NCBI GenBank assembly: GCA_012032555.1
Contig: JAAUSR010000050.1
Span: forward strand, 1-39,102
From: Thioploca sp.
GTDB taxonomy: Bacteria; Pseudomonadota; Gammaproteobacteria; Beggiatoales; Beggiatoaceae
Reading direction: 5' to 3'
Length of the DNA stretch: 39,102 nucleotides
The number at the start of each line of letters is the position of its first letter. Position 1 is the stretch's first letter. The notes under the pieces are model-generated. The model was not told the origin of the DNA and did not search any database. It saw only the letters and a program-made list of their open reading frames with translations. The translations under genes and the position numbers were made by a program. Shown one piece after another: positions 26,991 to 32,538 of this stretch.

Positions 26991-27176
26991 ATGCAACTAA
27001 GCTTTGATCAAATTGTTCTTTCACCAGGACAGACTTTATTATTCCATGATATTAATTGGCAACTCTTTGAAACACTGTTACAAGAATTGGAGGAAACCTC
27101 AGCTACACGACTGTCATACAGTAAAGGCTATTTAGAAATTATGGTACCACTGGCTCAACATGAATATGCTAAATAA
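26991..27176 (+). pseudogene. Uma2-family nuclease, 5' half of a split gene
   Basis: The ATG follows GGAG by 7 bases. The 61 residues are the N-terminal part of a Uma2 (DUF820) protein: a lead-in, LLFHDINWQLFETLLQELEETSATRLSYSKGYLEIMVPLAQHEYAK. Uma2 proteins normally go on directly to a K-x-I/L-G-x-L-V-E-x-L-L-E-E-L block, which is exactly what is found 940 bases downstream at 28117 (KTLIGNLVEILLEEL). GCTAA is present at both break points (27168-27172 and 28114-28118). The PD-(D/E)XK active site is in the downstream half, so this half alone is inactive. Confidence 0.75.
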
Positions 27177-27222
27177 AAAAGTTGAAATTATTGTATTATC
27201 ATTAAAAGAACGAATAGCCTAG
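27172..27222 (+). pseudogene. Antitoxin gene remnant (C-terminal codons)
   Basis: NKKVEIIVLSLKERIA then stop. TAAAAAAGTTGAAATTATTG is identical to a stretch of the antitoxin gene at 37468 (YKKVEIIVLPLEEKR). It therefore looks like the tail of a DUF2281-type antitoxin fused onto the broken Uma2 gene. The stop codon lies in a hairpin repeat that continues to about 27296 (GCCTAGAT...ATTTAGGC arms around CCAGGGAGA/TCTCCTGG). Confidence 0.55.
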
Positions 27223-27330
27223 ATAAATCGTAGCAAAATCCAGGGAGACCCTAATTTTCTCTCCTGGATTTCACTTCATTTAGGCTACATTCGCTAGAAA
27301 ATCCCGTCAATTTCAATTTGGAAAAGACAA

Positions 27331-27726
27331 ATGGATAACAATTTAATTGCAGATGCGAGTACCTTCTTAGCCGTAGCTTTAGAGCAACCAGAAAAAGATC
27401 TTATTATTCAATTAAGTGAAGGCTATTTTTTAGGTGCTCCCGAAATTATACACTACGAAATCAGTAATGCCCTGATTGCCATGATAAGAAGGAAAAAAAT
27501 TAACTTTATCCAAGCCAAAGAGGCTTACCAGATTACTCAAAGGATAACGGTGAAATTGTTAAAGCCTCATCTTGAAACCTCTTTGGAGATTGCTTATCAA
27601 CACCACATTTATGCTTATGATGCTTTTTACCTTCAATGCGCTCTTCAATTTCACTCTCCTTTGCTCACATTAGATAAGAATATGCAAAGGGTTGCTAAAC
27701 AATTGTCTATTCAAGTTTTGGAGTAA
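27331..27726 (+). CDS. PIN-domain toxin (VapC-like)
   Basis: A 131-aa protein with PIN features: Asp near the N-terminus (NLIADASTFLAVALEQ), a middle Glu (GAPEIIHYEISNALIAM), and a C-terminal acidic set (HHIYAYDAFYLQCAL and PLLTLDKNMQRVAKQL). These are the metal-binding acidic residues of VapC-type RNases. It precedes its probable antitoxin (gap of 4 bases), the reverse of the usual antitoxin-first order. The ribosome site is weak (GGAAAAGACAAATG). Confidence 0.8.
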   Translation: MDNNLIADASTFLAVALEQPEKDLIIQLSEGYFLGAPEIIHYEISNALIAMIRRKKINFIQAKEAYQITQRITVKLLKPHLETSLEIAYQHHIYAYDAFYLQCALQFHSPLLTLDKNMQRVAKQLSIQVLE

Positions 27727-27730
27727 CACT

Positions 27731-27961
27731 ATGATCATCTATACTTATGATGAAGCTCAACAAAATTTTTCGCGATTACTTGAACAAGCCACTCGTGAAG
27801 AGGTATTCGTCACGAATACGCAGGGTTTGCTATTTGCTATAGTGCCAAAGTCACTAAAGAAATTGTCTCATTTTGCAGTCAAGGGGATTAAAACGTCGGC
27901 AACTACAGCGGATATTTTGGAAGCACTTCGAGAATCTAAACAAGCTAACTTGACAGAATGA
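27731..27961 (+). CDS. Phd/YefM-like antitoxin
   Basis: The start at 27731 (ATGATCATC) gives a 76-aa protein, MIIYTYDEAQQNFSRLLEQATREEVFVTNTQGLLFAIVP, the fold and spacing of short Phd/YefM-type antitoxins (DNA-binding N-terminal part, toxin-binding C-terminal helix ADILEALRESKQ). A start at 27692 lies inside the toxin gene and is unlikely. It is the probable partner of the PIN protein upstream; PIN with Phd is a common mixed pairing. Confidence 0.7.
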   Translation: MIIYTYDEAQQNFSRLLEQATREEVFVTNTQGLLFAIVPKSLKKLSHFAVKGIKTSATTADILEALRESKQANLTE

Positions 27962-28038
27962 ATTGGATAAATCTGTTATAAAAATTATAAAATTGGATAA
28001 TTGGATAAATTCTAATTTAGCTTAATGAAAGGTGTGCA

Positions 28039-28581
28039 ATGTACACATTACCGGACTTGGTAATGAACAATAACGCGATTGATGCAGTTCGTTCCTCACC
28101 GCATCCTACGCGAGCTAAGACACTTATTGGTAATTTAGTCGAGATTTTATTAGAAGAATTGGATATCGAATTTCTCGCTTTAGGTTCTACCACCTTCAAA
28201 AATGAAATCATGGCACAAGCAGTTGAGGCTGATGAATGCTTCTATATCCAAAATGAAGCTAAAGTGAGGGGCCAAGATCGCCTGGATCTCACTATCGATC
28301 CACCCCCCGATTTAGCCATTGAGATTGATATCACTTTCCGCACCTTATTTGATAATTATGAACAATTAGGTATTCCGGAATTATGGCGATATGACGGAGA
28401 GAAATTAGAAATTAATCTACTTCAAGATAATCATTACGTGATTTCAGCAAGCAGCGCTCAATTTCCCGATTTTCCGGTGCAAGAATGGATACATTACTAC
28501 ATCAAGAAAAGTAAACTGGTTGGCAGGAATACTGCCTTGAAGGAATTTAAAACTCGGATTAGAGAGAAAATAAGCAAGTAG
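28039..28581 (+). CDS. Uma2-family nuclease, 3' half with a repeat-derived N-terminus
   Basis: From residue 27 onward this is an ordinary Uma2/PD-(D/E)XK protein: KTLIGNLVEILLEELDIEFLALGSTTFKN, EADECFYIQNEAKVRGQDRLDLTIDPPPDLAIEIDIT (the D...E-x-D catalytic core), YEQLGIPELWRYDGEKLEINLL. Residues 1-26 are not Uma2-like. Codons 14-24 (AIDAVRSSPHPTR) come from a dispersed repeat at 28077-28109, an inverted copy of which at 28578-28610 supplies the TAG stop. It is therefore the downstream half of the gene broken at 27173 that gained a new start. Whether it is still active is open, since the catalytic core is whole. Confidence 0.7.
   Translation: MYTLPDLVMNNNAIDAVRSSPHPTRAKTLIGNLVEILLEELDIEFLALGSTTFKNEIMAQAVEADECFYIQNEAKVRGQDRLDLTIDPPPDLAIEIDITFRTLFDNYEQLGIPELWRYDGEKLEINLLQDNHYVISASSAQFPDFPVQEWIHYYIKKSKLVGRNTALKEFKTRIREKISK
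28077..28109 (+). repeat. Dispersed repeat R7, left copy (inside Uma2 reading frame)
   Basis: Reads GATTGATGCA followed by GTTCGTTCCTCACCGCATCC and TAC. Matches the reverse complement of 28578-28610 at 31 of 33 positions. It sits 5 bases before the Uma2 break point GCTAA, so it may mark the end of the inserted cassette. Confidence 0.7.
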
Positions 28582-28610
28582 GATGCGGTGAGGAACGAAC
28601 CACATCAATC
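28578..28610 (-). repeat. Dispersed repeat R7, right inverted copy
   Basis: GTAGGATGCGGTGAGGAACG, AACCACATCAATC. Inverted relative to the copy at 28077. Its TAG is the stop codon of the Uma2 3' half. From here to 28920 no gene is seen; the space is filled with repeats (AAGCTTGG arms at about 28670, R6 copy 2, and a hairpin at 28882). Confidence 0.7.
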
Positions 28611-28716
28611 GAGATACCAAACCAATGGCTCGGATTGGCTATTTGGATATCACCGTCCACCTCACCAAGCTAAGCTTGGCCAGCAAGCGTTACCAAGTAG
28701 AACTTAGTAACGAGCA

Positions 28717-28808
28717 AATCTTTCTTCAACCGAGGAGCAGTCGTAGCTCCACTGCCATTCAATTAAGACTCTTTACTTCCCCCCTTTAAAAAAGGGGGAG
28801 AGGGGAGG
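28717..28808 (+). repeat. Direct repeat R6, copy 2
   Basis: AATCTTTCTTCAACCGAGGA, then GTAGCTCCACTGCC, AATTAAG, TTTACTTCCCCCC, TTTAAAAAAGGGGGAGAGGGGAGGA. Same block order as 26870-26962. The middle ACTGCCATTCAATTAAG also resembles the ends of the MITE at 36104 and a stretch near 38316. Confidence 0.65.
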
Positions 28809-28881
28809 ATTTTTCCTCGTTCCTCGTTGGGAATGCGTACTGCACCAATGAAGCGGTGCGTAGTGTGAACACAACCCTACA

Positions 28882-28907
28882 CATTCCCACGCCGGAGCGT
28901 GGGAACG
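28882..28907. repeat. Hairpin repeat TTCCCACGC/GCGTGGGAA
   Basis: CATTCCCACGCCGGAGCGTG then GGAACG: a 9-bp perfect stem with loop CGGA, 14 bases after the end of the - strand gene at 28921. This palindrome type is a common dispersed repeat in proteobacteria. It may also end transcription of that gene, although no T-run follows on the - strand. Confidence 0.6.
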
Positions 28908-28920
28908 AGAGAAATTCCTG

Positions 28921-29394
28921 CTATTTAGGTATTAAGTTTAAGTTATTCTCATCATCGCGACGTACACCGATAGTGATGATCTCGTTTTGATTAATCCCGG
29001 TCAACAGCACTCCTCCAACGCAGGTTGTTGTCACCTTGATCGGAGACATCCCACCGACCGGCTTGTTGTGGGTTTTCTGCTGATAGGTAACGGTTCCATC
29101 CGGGAAGATATCCACTCCGACGGTAACATCTGGTTTTATCTGTATCGCTTCGGTAGGATTCGATGCCCCCCCGTTCATGTAGAGTTGGAGGTCGCCGATA
29201 AGGTGACCAGCCGCATTCAAAACGACTTTACCGACGGCATACCAACAATAATCCCTACCATCGCCCACCTGGGGGGTATTCGGGGCTGTGAGGATACCAC
29301 AGTGCTTCATAAAGTAGGCTGTAACTGGAAATATATCCTGGCCTGTACTCTGTTTGGCCCAGTCGATAGCCTTGGTGATTTCAGTGCATACCAT
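28921..29394 (-). CDS. YCWYAVG-motif protein of unknown function, no signal peptide
   Basis: A 157-aa protein starting MVCTEITKAIDWAKQS; AGGAG stands 7 bases before the ATG, so this start is solid and there is no signal peptide. Motifs: VTAYFMKHCG, DGRDYCWYAVGKVVLN, HLIGDLQLYMNGG, VGVDIFPDGTVTYQQKTHNKPVGGMSPIKVTTTCVGG. The gene at 35036-35586 encodes a close paralogue with a signal peptide. A mostly beta protein with two or more Cys. I know no family for it. It is the last gene of the - strand cluster 28.9-36.1 kb. Confidence 0.65.
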   Translation of the reverse strand: MVCTEITKAIDWAKQSTGQDIFPVTAYFMKHCGILTAPNTPQVGDGRDYCWYAVGKVVLNAAGHLIGDLQLYMNGGASNPTEAIQIKPDVTVGVDIFPDGTVTYQQKTHNKPVGGMSPIKVTTTCVGGVLLTGINQNEIITIGVRRDDENNLNLIPK

Positions 29395-29487
29395 ATTAGA
29401 ATCTCCTTATTGTAAAGGTTCTTACTCTATAATTTATGGATGTAAATAGGCTTTAAATTCATACTATCTCATTAGTTTTTTTACATC

Positions 29488-29637
29488 TGAGTTCGGGATA
29501 ACCGTTCATGTCATTTCAAACAACCGAAGGAAGTGAAAAATCCTCCTGAATGAAAATGGATGGTTTTGGGGATTTCTCCCTTCGTTCCACTCTGCTTGAA
29601 ATGACATAGTAAGAAAAGAGACCTTATCCCAAACTGA
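29488..29637. repeat. MITE-like inverted repeat element
   Basis: Outer arms TGAGTTCGGGATAA (29488-29501) and TTATCCCAAACTGA (29624-29637) pair with few mismatches. Inner arms TGTCATTTCA (29509-29518) and TGAAATGACA (29597-29606) pair perfectly. Between them are GAAGGAAGTGAAAAATCC and GGGATTTCTCCCTTCGTTCC, again complementary. It resembles the widespread TGTCATTTC...GAAATGACA dispersed repeats. It fills the gene-free stretch 29395-29899 together with CCAAG/CTTGG-type repeats at about 29670-29775. Confidence 0.55.
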
Positions 29638-29899
29638 GGTTTTACATATCCCAATTTCTCTTATTTCCAAGTTCTACTTGGGAATGCTTGTTTGCCAAGC
29701 AGAGCTTGGCAAAGTGGGATAACAGGCAAAGCAGAGCTTCGCAGGAAGACACTACCAAGCAAAGCTTGGTAGCGAGCTAAAGTTCGTAGTTCTGGCATTG
29801 CCCGCCAAACCTATTCCTATGATGGTCTTACGTTTCTGAATTGATGTCATTCGTTTAGCCAAATCAAAGGTAGGCAATGCCCACCCTGCTTGGTTTAGC

Positions 29900-30751
29900 T
29901 CAACTTGCGAATACAAGTTCGATTAGGATGCGGAACATACCCTCCTTACCACCCCCGAAGTCAAGTGCTGGTAACACACGTATTCCCGACGGGGGAGGAT
30001 TGAGGTCGTTTGCGGTGAGTATTAACTGTTGCACCCCAACTACGTCGTCATAATTGGGAATGCCCGTTGGTGTACCAATCACGTCGGTAATGGCTTCTTT
30101 TATTTTCTTTGTTATGTCAGGTTTTGTCAGGCCGGCAGTCTTACCATTTATGGCAGCAAGCGTACTTGCCCCCTTTACGAGTTGTCGAAGGAGTGAGGGA
30201 CTACCATCATCGTGTTCCATAACGCACACAAAGAATGCAACGTCACTCACATTAGCGATTGGAGCGGGAGTTTTATTGTTCAGACCCCAGAAAGGCCTAC
30301 GAAGGACATTGAACGCTGCAAGAAGATCTAGTAATGACTCTGGAAACCCAATGGGTATTGCCAGCGTGCCGTGGGTTTCTCCTTTTTCTACGTCTGCCCA
30401 GGGACCATACAGTGTGACTTCGACCGCCGGAAGAAGACCGGTCAGATCTGCAGCCACCACCAGAATATAGGGCTCATCAGCACTTGCCTCGGTACTGTCA
30501 TCGATGGAAGTGATGCTCTTTACTGCAAGAGTGAGATTATGTAGAGTAACCGGTTCCGCCGGCTCCGGTGGAGGTTTGCATTTGTTGTTGAATTCATTTT
30601 CCACATTGGTAAGTTTGCCCTGTAACCCCTTTATTTGACGCAAAATAGCCCATTTTTGGGCACCAGCAACGTCTTTTAAGTCTTCTTGTAGCGACTTAAT
30701 TTCATTGGTCAGTTCTGTTATCTGCTGTTTTAAGGTATCGCATGTTGACAT
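29900..30751 (-). CDS. Coiled-coil protein with GPW and EHDDG motifs, unknown function
   Basis: A 283-aa protein without signal peptide or membrane segment. Residues 1-58 are a heptad-rich coiled coil (CDTLKQQITELTNEIKSLQEDL), then a Pro hinge (KCKPPPEPAEP). The main domain follows: LTLAVKSITSIDDSTEASADEPYILVVAADL, VEVTLYGPWADVEKGE, PFWGLNNKTPAPIANVSDVAFFVCVMEHDDGSPSLLRQLV, and IPNYDDVVGVQQLILTANDL. The DEPY, GPW-D-x-x-x-GE and E-N/H-DDG pattern is one I have seen in uncharacterised proteins of other bacteria, but I cannot attach a name or role. It is part of the - strand cluster, upstream of the YCWYAVG gene. Confidence 0.6.
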   Translation of the reverse strand: MSTCDTLKQQITELTNEIKSLQEDLKDVAGAQKWAILRQIKGLQGKLTNVENEFNNKCKPPPEPAEPVTLHNLTLAVKSITSIDDSTEASADEPYILVVAADLTGLLPAVEVTLYGPWADVEKGETHGTLAIPIGFPESLLDLLAAFNVLRRPFWGLNNKTPAPIANVSDVAFFVCVMEHDDGSPSLLRQLVKGASTLAAINGKTAGLTKPDITKKIKEAITDVIGTPTGIPNYDDVVGVQQLILTANDLNPPPSGIRVLPALDFGGGKEGMFRILIELVFAS

Positions 30752-30818
30752 GGTTAATTTCTCATGGTGTTGTTAAAAATATTTCTTGTTGATGCACGGT
30801 ATCGGTCTGAAATGCAAC

Positions 30819-30849
30819 CTTGTAGGGTGTGCACCGCACACCCTACAAG
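30819..30849. repeat. Perfect 14-bp hairpin (CTTGTAGGGTGTGC)
   Basis: CTTGTAGGGTGTGC, ACC, GCACACCCTACAAG. It lies between two - strand genes, 67 bases upstream of the coiled-coil gene's start. It is of the dispersed GGGTGTG/CACACCC type and could fold in RNA from either strand. Confidence 0.6.
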
Positions 30850-30969
30850 ATAGGCAATGTTTACCTACCCTATTTGGCTATTTACTTTTTCTTTCGGCAA
30901 GACCTGATATCACCGATTTGATTCTGTCGAGTTCGTTAACCCTTTTGCTTATGGCAGTAATTGCTTTTT

Positions 30970-31449
30970 CTATAGCTTCAGGTTCAATCTTGCAGCGTAG
31001 CGCGGGTCACCTGAATCTCCGTATACGGCTGCCCAGCGTAGAATCAAGCCATCATCTTTGGCCTTTTTGTTCATGCCTTGGATGGTGTTCAGGTCGTTGT
31101 CTTTGCCTGATCGCAAGCCATGGCGTGTCAACGAAATCGGGCTTTGCGGTTGAAAGACTGCGGTAAAGCGCGGGTCGGATGACGAGCCGGTGGCGGAGAT
31201 CATGATCGGTCCATATCCTTTTTGCGCCTGCTCGTTGAATACGTTCTGAAACTCGTCCGCAGTGAGTAACGGCCAATCCTTTTGCGCGATGATCGTCGAA
31301 CGTTTGATCATGACCACCGAATAATGCGGTGCTCCAATTGTCCCGTGGATGCTCAGGGATAAGAACCGGTATCCGTTCTTAGCTGAGTCATCACGCAGTT
31401 TTACATGTTCATCAAGTGTTTTGCCGTGCCATGCAATAATGTTAGCCAT
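30970..31449 (-). CDS. BTRD1-repeat protein (bacterial tandem repeat domain 1)
   Basis: A 159-aa protein, start supported by GGAGAAAAAATATG. It contains about three of the repeat units of this domain: W-H-G-x(4)-EHVKLRDDSAKNGYRFLSLSIHG with YSVVMIKR, LLTADEFQNVFNEQAQKGYGPIMISATG with PRFTAVFQP, and DLNTIQGMNKKAKDDGLILRWAAVYGDSGDPRYAARLNL. The GY-R/G-P-x-x-I/L-S-x-x-G followed by x-x-AAV strand is the signature. In other bacteria the repeat occurs in secreted hydrolases and stand-alone binding modules. No signal peptide here. Binding or scaffold role is inference. Confidence 0.7.
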   Translation of the reverse strand: MANIIAWHGKTLDEHVKLRDDSAKNGYRFLSLSIHGTIGAPHYSVVMIKRSTIIAQKDWPLLTADEFQNVFNEQAQKGYGPIMISATGSSSDPRFTAVFQPQSPISLTRHGLRSGKDNDLNTIQGMNKKAKDDGLILRWAAVYGDSGDPRYAARLNLKL

Positions 31450-31521
31450 ATTTTTTCTCCAACTATACGAACTAAAAGAAATAAGTGATAGTAACGGGTT
31501 TTTTTCACTCAGTCTGAAGAA

Positions 31522-32076
31522 TCAACAAATTTTCCGAGGTATACGTCTTGGTTTTACCGGGGTACCACAATACTCGTCAAATAATTTTCCAGAGACATCC
31601 TGAACTACTTTTTCACCTAGAGTTTTAATCTCTATACTGAATTTTTCATTACTGGTTAGAGAAGCTATTTCTCTTATTGCATGTGCTAAGATTAAATCCT
31701 GCATCGAATTAGGAACGCGTTCTAACCAAGGATCTGGTTCTGGCTCTTCCCGCGGATCGAGCTTAGGCAGCCATGGGAATGGCCAAGGAAATGGAAATGG
31801 CCAAGGAGGACAAATATCATCCCCGTCCTCCCAACCATTTACCAGCCCTTGTGCTGCGTTGGCAACCATCTCTTTCCCAAGGGTAATAATGGCCACCCCC
31901 AATTCTTGATTTTGAATTTTGGCACCAATCTCTCTGAGAAGGCTTGCCAACATAAAATCGACAATGGCAGAGGAAAATAGAGGCCCTCCTGGTTGACCGG
32001 GACCGCCATCTACCCAATCAGGGTGTAATGTTCCATGTAAAAAATCGACTTTTTGAAGAATGAGATTGTTTTTCAT
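31522..32076 (-). CDS. Protein with two copies of a helical module joined by a Trp/Pro linker
   Basis: A 184-aa protein. Residues 35-82 (VDFMLASLLREIGAKIQNQE..ITLGKEMVANAAQGL) and 123-169 (DLILAHAIREIASLTSNEK..KTLGEKVVQDVSGKL) are clearly duplicates. The pattern is hydrophobic helix, REI, N-Q/E-E, hydrophobic, LG-K/E, V, L. Between them is a striking linker PPWPFPFPWPFPWLPKLDP followed by EEPEPDPW. There is a basic C-terminal tail KPRRIPRKIC. No signal peptide. Start supported by AAGGAT. A further copy of the module ends the 86-aa protein encoded next upstream (32144-32404). Function unknown; the repeated amphipathic helices suggest an assembly or membrane-association unit. Confidence 0.6.
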   Translation of the reverse strand: MKNNLILQKVDFLHGTLHPDWVDGGPGQPGGPLFSSAIVDFMLASLLREIGAKIQNQELGVAIITLGKEMVANAAQGLVNGWEDGDDICPPWPFPFPWPFPWLPKLDPREEPEPDPWLERVPNSMQDLILAHAIREIASLTSNEKFSIEIKTLGEKVVQDVSGKLFDEYCGTPVKPRRIPRKIC

Positions 32077-32143
32077 TGTGTTATCCTTTTTAGATTGGTA
32101 GGAGGGGTAGAGGCGTTAGCCGAAACCCATCCCATGCAGGTTT

Positions 32144-32404
32144 CTATGAGTGAATTAACTCTTCAGCGGTCTTGATCATCAAGGTTTCCCCCATCTTCGT
32201 CATCTGTTCTCGAATAGCGGAATCCGTAACAGCTTCTGAATGCTCCAACAGCACAGTAGCCGCCGCAAGTTGCGCAAGCAATGGACTTCGTGGTGGGACA
32301 CGAATTACTTTTCCATTAACAATCACATAACCACCACCATCTACTTTTACGCCAGCAGAAACGTAGCTGGCACCAATCATAATGATAAAAGTTTTATCCA
32401 ACAT
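32144..32404 (-). CDS. Small protein with GGGYVIVNGKVIRVPPRSP motif and helical module
   Basis: The start at 32404 is chosen because AGGAG stands 5 bases before this ATG; the longer frame to 32464 reaches into a dispersed repeat. The 86-aa product has an N-terminal beta part (AGVKVDGGGYVIVNGKVIRVPPRSP) and a C-terminal helical part, residues 41-86 (LLAQLAAATVLLEHSEAVTDSAIREQMTKMGETLMIKTAEEL), that resembles the duplicated module of the 184-aa protein. They lie 67 bases apart in the same orientation. No family named. Confidence 0.6.
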   Translation of the reverse strand: MLDKTFIIMIGASYVSAGVKVDGGGYVIVNGKVIRVPPRSPLLAQLAAATVLLEHSEAVTDSAIREQMTKMGETLMIKTAEELIHS

Positions 32405-32450
32405 AAAATCTCCTAATAAGTAAGTCATAATAAGTAAAGTAGTAAGGTAG

Positions 32451-32479
32451 GGTACGTTAGGCATCAGCCATAACGCACC
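32451..32479. repeat. Dispersed palindrome R2 (GGTGCGTTA/TAACGCACC)
   Basis: GGTACGTTAGGCATCAGCC then ATAACGCACC, followed by GAAAAAAGCTAT. Copies at 34859-34887 and 38143-38171 share the 9-bp stem and the GGCATCARCC centre. A dispersed intergenic repeat; it separates two cluster genes. Confidence 0.7.
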
Positions 32480-32538
32480 GAAAAAAGCTATTGTTTTTCC
32501 TTGTTCATAGAGGGGTTAACAACGTACCCTACACTCGA

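Noticed and set aside
30054-30470. 138-codon + strand frame opposite the coiled-coil gene
   Set aside because: Antisense shadow; the - strand frame has a coherent coiled coil and conserved motifs.
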